Shown piece after piece: positions 1 through 11,794 of a DNA stretch of 64,000 nucleotides. Within the stretch, counting starts at the first letter, position 1; the number at the start of each line of letters is the position of its first letter. A program made the position numbers and the translations under genes. The DNA comes from Chaunax sp. Z400 (lineage: Eukaryota > Chordata > Actinopteri > Lophiiformes > Chaunacidae): the NCBI GenBank assembly GCA_037577475.1, contig CM075184.1:7931094-7995093 (forward strand). The letters run 5' to 3'. Under the pieces are notes generated by a model. It saw only the letters and a list, made by a program, of their open reading frames with translations, did no database searches and was not told where the DNA came from.

Positions 1-125
1 CAAAAAATGTAAGCTGGTTCTCACTATAAATGGTAAGTCAGAGGGTAGTAGTGATTCACTACCCTATCATTTCTAAATCTGTGAATATTGTTTTAGAATC
101 CTCTTTCATCCAGTCTAAAATATAT

Positions 126-1372
126 TTATTTATTTTGAGATGCCCAGTGATAGAACCTCAAGTAAGGTACAGAAAGGCCTCTAATTATTGGAAGCTGCAG
201 TCTAATTAATTTAATTAATTTTATTATCCCATATGAATTCACAGAAATATGTATGTAGATCTTTAAGTATTTTACTGGAATATCTGTAGGTAACATTTGG
301 ATAGGATACAATATTCTCTGTAATATATTCATTTTAATTAGTGCAGTCCTTCCAATCATAGAAAGACGTAGCACAGACCATCTATGTAAATCATTTTTAA
401 TCTTTGCTATAAGTGGTACTATATTATGTTTTGTTAATTGCTTCAGCTCATATGGGATAAAAATACCAAGATATTTGAAACCGTCTCTATTGATGTGAAA
501 TGGAATGTTTTGATTACCATCTCTTAGTCTACCCATCGGTAGGGCCACTGACTTCCCAAAATGTATCCTATAACCTGAGACCTGTCTGGGTTGGTTAAAA
601 ACAACAAAACATCGTCTGCATGCAAGACAATTTTGTGCATATTTGTCATAGTTTGTATACCAGTTATTTTTTCGTTGCATCTAATAGCTTCAGCCAGGGG
701 TTCCATAACAAGAACAAACAACAGTGGTGATAGGGGGCACCCTTGTCTTGTACCTCTGTTTATTGAAAAGGCAGATGATAGTGTACCATTCACTAAAATT
801 GCAGATTTGGGGTCTGTATAAAGTAACTTAACCAAATTGATAAATGTTTCAGGAAACGAAAATCTGTGTAGAACTTTGAAAAGGTACCTCCATTCAATTC
901 TATTCAAAGCCTCCTCTGCTTCTAAGCTTACTATATATGCATCTTTGTCCTTATTTTTAATGTATTGCATAACTCCCAACAATCTTCTGATATAAGAATA
1001 TGATTGTCTCCCAGGAATAAATCCCGTCTGATCAGGAAGTACAAGTTTTGAAATTAAAGGGTTGAGTCTTCGCGCTAACAATTTTGATAATATTTTCAAA
1101 AATATGTTTTGATTTGATATAGGCCTATACGAGCCTGGATCTTCTAGATCTTTATTTCCTTTTGGGATGAGTGTTATTATAGCTAACTGTAATGTATTAG
1201 GAAGAGATTTAATCGAAAGAGAATCTTTAAACATATTCTTCAATAGGGGGGCAAGTGTATTTTTAAACATTTTATAGATCTCTACTGGCAAGCCATCTGG
1301 ACCACTTGCCTTTCTTCTTGACAAGGAATCAATGGACTCCACGATTTCAGTGGTAGTAATTTCCATATCCAA
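126..1372 (-). pseudogene. L1-like ORF2 reverse transcriptase, broken
   Basis: Two overlapping minus-strand reading segments (1372-524 and 680-126) together resemble an L1 reverse transcriptase and its thumb/connection region. Visible motifs are KASGPDGLPVEIYK, a PGSYRPIS block, GFIPGRQ, GTRQGCPLSPLLF and the catalytic ADD box as LHADDVLLFL. The motif that normally reads LDAEKAFD here reads LEAEEALN, so the first catalytic aspartate appears changed to glutamate. The two segments are in different frames, and no single frame joins them. It is a dead copy. Confidence 0.8.
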
Positions 1373-1642
1373 ATTATCTCTATCATCTGTTGTTAAAGGA
1401 GGCAGGGAAATACTTTACAAAAAATTATTCATCTTTCTGTCAATATCAGGAGATTGTGGGAGCTCAGACATGTTAAGATTTTTATAAAAATCACTGAAGA
1501 CAGAGCAAATATCATTTGGTGTGCAACAATAGTTTCCTGTTTTGCTTTTTATCTTGGTGATAGATTTATGTTTTGATTGATTATTAATTAGCGCTGCCAG
1601 ATACTGCCCTGATCGGTTTCTCTGTTCATAGATTTGATGTTT

Positions 1643-2266
1643 TTACAATGCTTTTTCAGCTATCTGGGATATGAGGGTATTGAGAGCCATCTTAGCTGTC
1701 ACAACTTTATCCCAGTTTGCCTGAGTAGGATATTGTTTATGTTGTTTTTCTGCATCTTGCAGTTTTAATTCTAGTTGTCTTTGTTCATGAACATATTTTC
1801 TTCTCTTAGTAGTTGTGTAAGAGATAATAATCCCTCTTATGTATGCCTTATTAGTTTCCCACAAGATAGATTGAGTTACCTCATTATTATCATTTTCATT
1901 AATAAACATTTTTAATTCCTGTTCTGCACATTTGCCAAACTCAGGGTCGGCTAATATTGACCTATCACATTTCCATCCAGATCGTTTAACATTGTAATTC
2001 TGAATTGAAAGACATATTGATATAGGTGCGTGATCAGATATATGAATAGGCCCAATGTCAGATTTCACAACTCTGTTGATGGAGACATTAGGGAGTAATA
2101 TAACATCAATTTGAGAATACATTTTATGGGGCTCGGAATAAAAAGAAAAATAATTTTGAGAAGGATTCATAATAGCTCCATGCAGATAAAGTCCCATCCT
2201 CTTTGTATTCGGCCAAAACTTAGCCCATGAAGACTGATTATACCAAACAAAATATATTATCAGCAT
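1643..2266 (-). pseudogene. L1-like ORF2 endonuclease C-terminal part
   Basis: The minus-strand reading segment contains SDHAPISICL, the His/Asp block that ends L1 apurinic-like endonucleases, preceded by a YSQIDVILLP segment. It continues into the lysine- and glutamine-rich linker that leads to the reverse transcriptase. The first part of the domain, with the N-terminal metal-binding residues, is missing. A break between here and the reverse transcriptase segment shows the copy is not functional. Confidence 0.75.
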
Positions 2267-2399
2267 AATTTCCAGAAAAACTGAAACAGAGAGGGGAAAC
2301 TGTGTGGAGGCATCAAATCAAAAATTCAAAATAATTGGTGGTTTTAATCTGTGAGATAATATCCTCCAGCCCTCCCTAACATAAGGTGGGCAGAAAATG

Positions 2400-2795
2400 A
2401 ATAACGCCTGAACCACCAATACATTTTTTCCCGTTGAAGTTCAGATCGCCGACTTCTCTGGCTCGACGTATCACTTTGATCTTCTGCTGATAATTCAGGA
2501 ATTTAAGGATGATCGGTCTCCCTGCTTGGGCAGAAGAATCTTATTGCTCACAGGTTCGATGGGCCCTCTCCACCACCAGCGGCTCACTGTCTTGTGCCAA
2601 ATCCAGGGCATGAGTAAGGAGTCGGACGGCAAATGTGACCGTGTCCCTTCCTTCCGCTCCCTCTGGGATACCGACAATCAACAAGTTTGGCTGTCGACTT
2701 TTGTTCTCCATATATTCCGTCTCTTTCAGAAAGTACACCTCCTTCTGAAGAGAATTAATTTTCTCTGTCTCAACCTATTGTCAAACTTGAAATGG
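2400..2795 (-). pseudogene. L1-like ORF1p RNA-binding protein fragment
   Basis: A minus-strand segment around 2738-2541 reads ENKSRQPNLLIVGIPEGAEG and then LVVERAHR. These are the start and a later block of the RRM-like domain of L1 ORF1 proteins. The continuation toward 2400 resembles the C-terminal domain but is out of frame. The coiled-coil part would lie toward 2795, where similarity fades. Confidence 0.65.
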
Positions 2796-2915
2796 GTAAG
2801 AAGCCCAACTCGCTGGCTTGGAGCCGGGCGTGGTTCAAAATAAATATGCAAATCAGACAAATTTGCAAGTCTGGACACAGAAGACACTGAATCACAGACT
2901 AATTTATTTCCCCAG

Positions 2916-5900
2916 GCCGTCCCATGGAAGGAGTACCCCTATTGGGCTGAAGATAACCTGTTCGACCTCCCGACTAAAGGACTCTTTGTTGGTCCGGTTC
3001 CAGTGGTGGACGGATATGTCCTTGAAGCTGCACCATTTGAGGTTTGGGAGAAGAAGTTGGATTGCAGCGATGTTCCTTTTGTCGTAGGTACAACAGCGCA
3101 GGAGGTCGACTTCAGGTGAGAGCTCACCTGATCCAGGTTCATCACTGTCACCTGTTACTGGGATCTAACTGTATTCAGGCCTCTGTTTCCTCTGCAGCCC
3201 TCCAGCTGCAAACATCTCCAAGTGGACTTGGGAGGACTACAGGTGGTATGTGACAGGTAACATTTGTGACAGTGTTGATGTAAAATAGAGCCGGACTGAT
3301 GAACTGATTTATTTACACCAGTTTAAATGATGACGACGATGAAACTTGATGAGCGAAAGGTTTATTGTGCCATTTTTCTCTTATTAAATTAGTAGCAACA
3401 GTCTTAAACACTTAAACACACAGACCCCATTTGCAGTACACTGGTCATTTAAAGTGTTTCATATTTGGATTAAATCTACATGAGATTTAAGACCCATTAT
3501 TTGCTGGGGCACATGTAGCTACACTGCCCTAAACCATTTCTGGTGGTATTACTCCTTTTCATCTGTCTTGTCTATATCCATACACAAATACATTGTACGA
3601 AGGAAATGAATGCTGAAGACGTACAGAAGGCTCCGTCTGTATCCGTATCCATCTTTGACGCAGAGCATAAATGGGCCTTAAGACGTAGCTAGCGAACCTC
3701 TTGACAAACCATTACGCCCACATCTTCCTCACCACCCATGACTCCATATATATGCCGGTGTTTCTTTTTTAAACTTTTCAACACAGGCACAGATGATCAA
3801 GGTGACCCAGTCACATACTTTGACACACAGCATGAGCAGTTAGGTCATGGGCGGACAGTTGAACTGTACCGTGTGAGGACATAAAGCTTTGGCTTCAAAT
3901 TGCAGATGATTTACTCCTGTAGAATGAGTTGGAAGTAAACAATATTCCTAAAATTGTTCAGTATACTGTATTTGAATTAAAACTGCCTTTAGAGTCACTA
4001 AATTTAAGTCTCGACTCAACAAGAACGGAATGAGGTCATCAACGTGAAGCCGAACTCGAACACAAAAGCTGTTGAGTTGTCTTTTTAAACGTCATCCTCC
4101 TCCAAACATGAAGGCTGTTCTGTTGTCAGTGTTTGAATGTGGGCTTCATATTTGGGATGATGCTGGCTTTCTCTGGTTATGTAACATGCTGCATACATTA
4201 TATCTGTGCATCTCCGGTCATCTCTCTGCTCCACACAGAAAAACTAAAAACCTTCAGCGAGAATCTCCCCAAAGAGGCGTTGGAAATGTATCCGAGCTCC
4301 GCCCCCTGCCCTACCACAGATCGCTGTCCAGAGAGGGCCTTGACCACCATGGTGTCTGACATCAGAGTCACCTGTCCCCTCAATGACCTGGCCTGGAGGG
4401 CTGCAGGTAAATTCATAAAACATTTTATTTATTTTCATAGTGAAGTAAATCTGTGATGTTTTGTCAGTTGAATTCACCTAGCTTCCATGTAGCTTAACGA
4501 GTGAAGGGCTACAATGAAAAGCTACAGGGTCCTGTAGATTTGGAGTGAGATTAGTATTTTAAATCATCCTCCTGTCAGGGATACTGCCGGAGTATGGGGT
4601 ACCAGGACCTTGAGGTGCAGTCGTGGTAAGGAGAGTGTACAGTTAGGGAACCATATAATTGCATCTCTACTCTTTGCAGATGATGTAGTTCTTTTGGCTG
4701 CATCAGTCCATGACCTTCAGCACAACTGGGATGGTTTGCAGCCAGCTGTGAAGTGGCCAGCATGAGAGTCGGTGTAACCGGTGGACTTCTGCGTTGTGTT
4801 TGTGTGAGAGAGAGTTGATCTCAGGACCAGGAATTTCTTTGGAAAATGAGGTTTATTGAATGTTTATTGGCAAGCCACTGACAACAGACAATGCAGAGGA
4901 CACGTATCACAATGTCAGCAGTAAAGAGTGAGAACCCAGGGCGGACACTTCAGAGATTTGACATCAAAAGACAAGCTAGGGTCTGAACCAGAGAAGGCAG
5001 TCAAAAACAGGCAACAGTATCCAAACGGTAGGGCAGGCTCAGAGTCCAAATACAGGCAAACAATATCGGTACACAAGTGATCCAAGACAACCAGGTGAAA
5101 AACAGGAGATCGAGGTGATATCCAGAAAACAGTCAAAGTCAAAAAAAGCAGAATAAACACGAGAGAACATGAATCCCAAAGACTCGAGAGGAAGAGAAAG
5201 CACAAAAATACAAACACCAAAAATGAAACAAGGACAGAGGGTATAACAGGGCAAAATAAATAAGAAAAGTCATGACAGGAAGCGCAAAGCCAAAAAACAC
5301 AGCATGGAAATAAACTGTCAAAATAAAACAAGAAACCGTAACACAAAACCATAATAATAACCAGGGGTGCACATAAGTGGTGCACAGGTGTGGATGAGTC
5401 ATCAAGATAAACAATGCGCAGCATGTAGTAGAACAAGAAGTGATTTTGTGTACCGCCACTGCGTTCATTGTCTCTGTGTCTAACAACGGAGAGTTTAATT
5501 AATTTATTAAGATGTTAATAAAACAGCACAGAACATAGTAAAGGGACTTCTGCAACTCTTCCATGCTTGTGGTTTATCGTATGAGTGTAAGATGAAGTTG
5601 GTTTCGGTCTGCACAGACAGAACTGTAGTCAGTGTTGGAGTTTACAATGGTCTCATTCCCAAACTGAGTTAGATGGCAGTGATCAGGAATTCTGTTGTAC
5701 ATATTCTGTGTACCGCCCACATCACTGAAAACTGCATTAAGTCAGCTGATCACACGGTCCTGTACTGAGACATTTACTGACTCCATTGTAAAGTTACTAA
5801 GCTTTTATTTACAGAAAAGAGGTGCAAAAAGACCAGAACAGTTAAAGAAGATCTGTGGTGAGAATAGCATTGTCTTTGTTAAACAAGGGAAGTTTCACTA

Positions 5901-8900
5901 TATTAGATGGGCTGTATGGGGGAAAGAGACTGTTGGAAATATGGAGGCTGTTACCTGCCATTCAGATTCAAGAGGCTACAGGTGATGACCTAAACCATGT
6001 CTGCTTCATGCAGTGCAAAAGGTGAGCACCAAGAAACATCTTCAGGTGCTTCTTTAGAACCAGACCAAAAATGTTATGGGCACCCTTGATAATAACCCTT
6101 CAAAATAAGAGGAATAACAAACAAGGACCAAAACCAAGACAACACGTATTTCAGTGTCCCAAACCATACACACACCCAGCTCTTCACTATATAAAACAAA
6201 CACCAACAAGACTGAGAGAATATTAGCCTCCTCTAAGCTAGCATGAATGATAGCCTAAAATACATGAATGGACATAAAGAAATTAACTTTACATATCAGG
6301 TTGTGACAGAAATATAGCCATGAACAATAAGATATAATAGGATGTTAATAGATAACGCACAGTAAAAAAAGGGGGTACCAACCTTTAACATCAGGGGATT
6401 AATCAAAAGGGGGGAGGTAAGAGGGCAAACGGCATATATAGAGGGTACTAATGAAGAAGATATAAAGAGGGGCTTGGGTCATAATCTAAAAAAAAACAAG
6501 ACACAGTCAGGTAAGAACAAAATACCAAGTAGAATTGATCAGATTTTGTGTAATTACAACATTACAATTGGCCCGGTTACATCGGCACCTCAGAGTCTGG
6601 GTTGATGGTTCTCTGCTGGAAAGTGATGAATAGCTCCATCTGGGTTGGGGGTGAACTGCTGCCTCAAGCAAAGGAGTTGAGGAGTCTCACAGACTGGAGA
6701 CAGACAGACCTTAGCAGGCAGAGAGTCCAGGTCCATCATGCTACAATATGAGAGAGAGGGAGCAATCAATTCAACACCAAACACCTGGAATAATTAGCTG
6801 TCTCTCCCTTGCACCATCCCCGAGCCACCCGTACTCTCTCTCTCCTGTGCTGAGCTGACAAAAATCCTGCTGCCGCAAACAACTAATCTACATTCCAGCC
6901 TTCATCTATGGTCATGAGCTCTGGGTAGTGACTGAAACAATGAGATGGTGAATACAAGCAGTTGACATGATCTTCCTCCATAGGGTGCCTGGGCTCAGCC
7001 TTAGAGATAGGGTGAGGAGCCTGGACATCCAAAGGGAGCTCGTAGTAGAGGCGCTGCTCCAATTTCATGTTGAAAGGAGCCCGTTGAGGCCGTTTGGGCA
7101 TGTGGTTAGGATGCATCCTGGGTGGATCCCTTTAGAGGTTTTCCAGGCACATCCAAATGGGACTGAATGTCTTCTGTGCTTTTGGGTGAACTGTTCCTTT
7201 AAGCTGATTGAGTAAAACCTCTCTCTGTCTACAGAGGCCCAGGACAGTCCTGTGTATCGATACGTGGTGACATACACACCATCAGGACCGGTGAACACCT
7301 CCTGGGATTTTCTGACGTTCCCAGCCCGCTTCTCCTCCCACTGTCTGGACATCATTTCTTTCTTTGGATGGATGGAGGCCCTCCTCGGGAAACCTCTCTC
7401 TGTCAAAGACAGTAACTTTGCGGATCTCATCACACGCCACCTCGTCAACTTTGCCAAAACAGGTATGTTTTTTTTTTCTTTTTCTTGTGGACCGAAGTTG
7501 CAGTACAAAATATGAGCTGATACCGCTGAGAAGTGAAAGTTAAACTTTGATCCTCAATAGATTTTGTGGGAATTTTCATTTTGACTATTGGAGTGTGTCT
7601 GTGGGAATTTTTGACCATTCATCCAGAAGAGCATTCGTGAGGTCAGACGCTGATGGTCGGCGAAAAGGCCTGGCTCCCAATCTCAGTTCAAGTCCATCCC
7701 AAAAGTGCTGGATCGGGTTGAGGTCAGGGCTCTGTGCAGGCCAGTCAAGTTCTTCTACGCCAAACTCACCAAATGGACCTTGCTTTTTTGCACTGGGGCA
7801 CAGTCATGGTGGAACAGAAAAGGGCCTTCCCCAAACTAGTCCAACAAAGTTAGAAGCATCGTATTGTCCAAAATGTCCTGGTATGCTGAAGCAATAAGAT
7901 TTCCCTTCACTGTAACTAAGGGGCCTAGCCCCACCCCTGAGAAGCAACCCCACACCATTAACCTTCCTCCATATTAAAAGGGGTGTCAGAATACTTTTGT
8001 ATATATAGTGTAGATTGTAGTCCTGTTCGAGGCAGGACAGTCTTAATTCTTTATTCCTTTATTCCGTCTTTATTCCTCCGCCGTACTGTATAAAAGTTCC
8101 AAAGACGTTATACCTCTGAGCCAGCAGCAGAGGTCGTAACAGAGCTGATTCAACATCAGTGTAAGCAGGCGTGGTGGTACGACATGACGCTAGTGTGGCA
8201 TTTTGTATTATGTGTGCAATCCAAAACCAAAAGTTTTAAGAAGCAGCTAATGGCAGTTAGCAGCTAGTAGCAGTTAGCAGCTAATTCAAAGATGAAGAAA
8301 ATGTGGCCAGAAAATGTGACCAAAAATGTGACCAAAAATTGTGTCGACAACATGAAGCTGTTTACCCTGTGAGCAGGGCACGACATGAACCTCGATGTAA
8401 CAGACAGTTATAAACATGACACTAGATGCCGACCCTGCTGTGTTATACTTAATAACTATACGTACTAACCCTCTACCCTAACAATCAGACTGGGTACTAA
8501 CCCTCTACCCTAACATTCAGACTGGATACTAACCCTTTACCATAACAATCAGACTGGGTACCAACCCTGTACCATATCAATCAGACTGGGTACCACCCCT
8601 GTACCATATCAATCAGACTGGGTACCACCCCTGTACCATATCAATCAGACTGGGTACCACCCCTGTACCATAACAATCAGACTCAAGGCAATATGAGTCA
8701 ACAACATGACCAGCAGGGGGAGAGCATGATCACCTGTGAGCCGATACCGGTACCCAACGGTACCTGTTCCAATAGTTTACTCTCTCTGTAGTAACAAAAA
8801 TGTAAAATCAGTCACCCATTATGTTGTAACACCATCTTCACAGGAGGAATCTGTTGACAGATCTGGGATCAGCTAGAGAAACAGTTTTTACTCTGAACTC

Positions 8901-9563
8901 TTTAATCAACCTGATAACTGGACTAACATGAAGAAACTGATTAATATCAGCTCAGTATTGGACTAAATAAAATATAGAAAGAACTGTCAGAAGGATCATT
9001 AATAACAACCAGTAGAGGGCAGCAATACGCCACTGTAGCATCTAGTCTGCCTTATTGCGAGAAGATGAAGAAACAGTGCCCTCACGTGTCTGTTATGTTG
9101 CTGTTGTCACTACCGCAGTGATTGTTTAAATTATATGACCATCAGGCTGAACAGCCATTTAATTTCTGTTCAAAACAACAAGTTTTTTGACCATTTTTCC
9201 AGGAAGTAGCTCCAAGGACGCCTCTACATGTCTCTGATTGGTCATTTCTGTTTTCAGTATTGAATGATCATAAAGAAAGATAATACAGAATCACCACAGA
9301 CATGTTTCATCTTCATGTGTCACGGTTCTGTTGGATCTCAGCACATGTGTGATATTCTGTGCAGGTCTGTATTATAAGGCTGTGGCTAATAATTGATGAC
9401 ACTCCTCCTCTGTCTTACAGGCAAGATGGCAGACGAATGGCCAGAATACCCAGCAGCCATTGCTCTCCTGTCTGACAGGCTGTCGCTGGTCCAAAACTAC
9501 TCAGCTGAGCAGTGTCAGCTGTGGAAAGAGAACGACATGTTCGCCTACGCCTGGCTGGGGTAA
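2916..9563 (+). CDS. Type B carboxylesterase-like protein, 3' five coding exons (5' part outside window)
   Basis: Five exons join in frame: 2916-3115, 3198-3256, 4239-4406, 7235-7462 and 9421-9563 (TAA at 9561-9563). They give 265 residues of an alpha/beta-hydrolase of the carboxylesterase/cholinesterase family. All internal junctions have AG/GT borders. Near the start GTTAQEVDF matches the family's catalytic glutamate block. RVTCPLNDLAWRAAG resembles the conserved cysteine-proline region. FSSHCLDIISFFGW carries the expected catalytic histidine. The nucleophile serine (GxSxG) must lie in upstream exons, which are not in the window. The protein ends in AYAWLG with no GPI-type or ER-retention tail visible. 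Esters are the likely substrates; which family member this is cannot be said from the sequence. Confidence 0.8.
3257..4238 (+). other. Esterase intron without recognised content
   Basis: Unique-looking, moderately AT-rich sequence between the second and third visible esterase exons. No coding similarity or clear repeat was seen. Confidence 0.5.
4565..4795 (+). mobile_element. LINE reverse transcriptase fragment (left piece)
   Basis: The plus strand reads SLLFADDVVLLAASVHDLQ, a typical LINE reverse transcriptase catalytic box. A continuation, TVHSPY-like in the other strand, has no meaning. Another fragment with the C-terminal end of the same kind of LINE lies at 6886-7165 in the same orientation. 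This suggests one old insertion split by later DNA. Confidence 0.7.
4830..5440 (-). repeat. Dispersed repeat, family A, minus orientation
   Basis: Read on the minus strand, this T-rich block shares long matches (for example CCTGTTTTATTTTGA-like and CATGCTGTGTTTTT-like runs) with 19560-20200 on the plus strand. The two are copies of one dispersed element. The long minus-strand reading frames are low-complexity hydrophobic translations of this repeat, not a gene. Its class (solo LTR or DNA element) is not resolved. Confidence 0.6.
5441..6885. other. Insertion-like DNA inside the esterase intron, unclassified
   Basis: Together with 4830-5440, this separates two pieces of one LINE. A plus-strand frame at 5695-5985 (96 codons) has no recognisable domain. 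The block from 6550 to 6790 could be part of a retroelement leader. A purine-rich stretch lies around 6360-6500. No function is assigned. Confidence 0.4.
6886..7165 (+). mobile_element. LINE reverse transcriptase C-terminal fragment (right piece)
   Basis: The plus strand contains FIYGHELWVVTETM-like sequence followed by GLSLRDRVRSLDIQREL, HVERSPLRPFGHVVRMHPG and PLEVFQAHP. This is the recurrent C-terminal region of a common fish LINE. Its orientation matches the fragment at 4565-4795. Confidence 0.75.
7168..7206 (-). repeat. Terminus of a short DNA-transposon-like repeat
   Basis: The run GGGTGAACTGTTCCTTTAA is the same end sequence as the right end of the element at 59797-59952 and the complement of the start of the copy near 9822. 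Only this one end is recognisable here. Confidence 0.5.
7600..8013 (+). mobile_element. DNA-transposon-like remnant, non-coding
   Basis: This resembles a very common fish repeat whose interior includes a CTGTGCAGGCCAGTCAAGTT block and whose right end reads ATACTTTTGTATATATAGTG. That end looks like the terminal inverted repeat of a TA-inserting DNA transposon. No matching left terminus was found, so the copy is truncated. The exact superfamily is not certain. Confidence 0.6.
8460..8683. repeat. 32-bp minisatellite, seven units
   Basis: Seven adjacent units of 32 bp, each ending AATCAGACT and containing a GGGTACYAMCCCT-type start. Left units carry CTCTACCCTAA; right units carry CTGTACCATAT. 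The array therefore has a left and a right variant type. It lies in the last esterase intron. Confidence 0.85.
8684..9420 (+). other. Remainder of last esterase intron
   Basis: No coding or clear repeat signal. It ends in a good acceptor (CTCTGTCTTACAG) just before the last coding exon. Confidence 0.5.
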
Positions 9564-9821
9564 CACTAGCTCCCAGCCCCAGGCTTCTCGGGATGTTAAC
9601 CTTTTAAAGTCTAGTTTGTCAGCACAATGCCCCTGGAGCCATTTAAGTGATCCTTAATTGCAGTTGTAATGGGTTCCAATTTTTGTCCACTGCATGCTGA
9701 TTGTAACAACTTTTTTAATTTATATTCATATCTCTGGTTGAAATGACAAAATGTTACCCAAAAATATACACCTTTGGTTTAGTAAACACTATCACACACT
9801 GTCCCCACCGAGGCACAAGGG

Positions 9822-10050
9822 ATTAAAGGAACAGCTCACCCACAAATGAAAACATCTACTCTCCCCCATGTTGATGGAGAGTCGGGACTTGCATACAAAG
9901 TCAAATGATCCTGCGGTGACATTTGCAGGACTGAAGCCAAATTAGAACGAGCTCAGTGTGAACGCAGTATTAGTCCACAGACATTTGTGGAGCTTCACAC
10001 TGAAACAGAGCTGCAGTGTTCTGCTAAACACCTGGAGAAGGTTTGTTTAA
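9822..10050 (+). repeat. Dispersed repeat starting with AAAGGAACAGCTCACCC
   Basis: The left end matches the terminal sequence of the short element at 59797-59952. The interior is different and the right terminus was not found. It is probably a related non-autonomous DNA element. Confidence 0.45.
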
Positions 10051-10374
10051 AACAAACTTAAACTGACTCATACAGCTCGTACCACAGAGCCCACAATCAC
10101 AGATCGATTTGAAATGATGTTATTTACGTTAGGGCTCTCACATTCATGAAATTTTAGCTGATACTTTATTTGCAGCAGGTCATAGCAGCTAAAGGTTCTC
10201 TGCAAAGAACTAGAGACGCTGGTCATTAAGGGTTGGATCGTTTAGAGACTGCAGGAGTCAGGGAAAAAAACACTTTAATATCTGTTGTATTGATTTGGTT
10301 ATTAACAGCTTATCAGTAGTAGATTTTACCAATAAAGCTGATATATGATGTGGTTGATTAATTTTGTAGATGTT

Positions 10375-10500
10375 TTTTTAGACTTGTGGTATTAGCGGTT
10401 TTGATACTACCTTTTCACCGCACATTGGACAAATCTCTCCTACGTTATCAGACTCTCTTTTTTCATCTGGCTTCAAACCACAGTGTTGAAGCTGGTGTTT
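10375..10500 (-). repeat. Dispersed repeat, family B
   Basis: Sequence around TTTTTTCATCTGGCTTCAAACCA and the preceding GTGGTATTAGCGGTTTT region is similar to the reverse complement of 44060-44170 in ap2a2 intron 4. The two are copies of one repeat family of unknown class. Confidence 0.5.
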
Positions 10501-11794
10501 GGCTTCACCACTAAATGATCATAAAGTTCACATAATTGGATGTCCACTCATATCTGAATAAAAGCAACCATCAGATGGTGGAAAACGACATGAAAATAGT
10601 GATGAAATTTGACTTTTATGTTCCATTCAGCTGTTGTGATACAGATCAATGGAAGTGATTCTAATGATAATGCTAGAATATTTACAATCAGGTGAATTCA
10701 TAATAATTGTGATAGGCCTAATTTCCAGCTTTTTTCAGCTACAATCTTGGCTGCAGCCACTCAGCTAAAAGCATTAACAGGAACCTTAGCTAAGGAAGGT
10801 GCATTAGGTTTATTACAAACTTGTGATCTCTGCAATAGTCACACAGAAAATCAAACGTTAGGTTTGACAGAGGAACTTATTGCTGCAGCTTCAGCAGAGC
10901 TCTCTCTGTGTGTTTGAGTCACCTTGTGGTAACTGTGAGGTCGGCAGGGATTGTGAGTTCTCTGCTCAGGTAGACGTGTCGGTTTGTTGAGTTTTGGCAG
11001 GAAAATGAAATAAATTCAATGTTATGCATTAGGTTCTCTGTCAGAAATGGACCCGGAGCATATAGCTGTGAGGCAGCCTCTCCCTGTGGATGCTGGTGTT
11101 TTCACGCTCTCCTAGTTAGAATGGACTTGAGGGAGATGTTTGAGGTGAGAGGAGAATGTGGGACGTGTCGGCTCCATCGTTTTTTGTATTCACTTGTTAA
11201 TGAGCAGCTGATTCACAGGATGTGTGTTTTTGTGGACCTGCTGATTCTTAATGTTGATGCTTGTCCAAAACTTCTTTGGACTTTGCTGTGAATGAATTTT
11301 CTATTACTCCTTCACTGCTGTCAGTCATAGTGACCTTTTATTTTTGACTAAACCAAATCAATATTTTTGTGGTTTGCAAATATTACTGATGCTTGATTTG
11401 CACTTTGTTGAAGTGAGATTTGATCACGCTTTGTTTGCTCAATAAATTGTAAACACTTGTTCTGTAGTGTTCTGTTTATTTTAAGAATCATATTCTACTT
11501 TGAACCAACCTGTCTCTGGGTAAAAATGCTTTTGTTTTGGTGGTTTGTTTCCTTTTGGATCCTGTTCAATAAATCCACATTTCTCTATATTTTTGAATTG
11601 GATAAAGAAATTAAATGATGGTGATTACAAATCAGAAATCACTGAGACACCATACGAACAAGGATTCGTAAAAACATAAACTTCAAACTAACTCATGTTG
11701 AATCCCAAACAGACCAAAACAACCCCTTTGTGTCTTACACCTTACTTTGTGCTCAGATTTTGCGTTGTTAATCAAAAGGCACTTGGACACAAAA

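Larger units (their letters stand above)
1..2795 (-). mobile_element. L1-like non-LTR retrotransposon, decayed, 3' end beyond the window
   Basis: Minus-strand pieces run in the expected L1 order: an ORF1p fragment at the right, then the end of an apurinic-type endonuclease, then a reverse transcriptase. The retrotransposition machinery is broken by frameshifts, stops and an internal deletion. Only the C-terminal part of the endonuclease remains, lying almost directly against ORF1, so about half of that domain is lost. The 3' end is not seen because the element leaves the window at base 1. It lies just upstream of the first visible esterase exon, so it probably sits in an intron of that gene. 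Confidence 0.85.
9564..11450 (+). other. Probable 3' UTR of the esterase gene
   Basis: No further esterase coding sequence follows the stop at 9561-9563. Candidate polyadenylation hexamers AATAAA are at 10331-10336, 11441-11446 and 11568-11573. Which is used cannot be decided, so the UTR end is an estimate. The stretch includes a repeat terminus at about 9822 and a repeat block at 10375-10500. Confidence 0.4.

Noticed and set aside
4915..5486. Hydrophobic 173- and 115-codon frames on the minus strand, resembling a membrane protein
   Set aside because: They come from a T-rich dispersed repeat that also occurs at 19560-20200. They have no start context, domain or splice structure.
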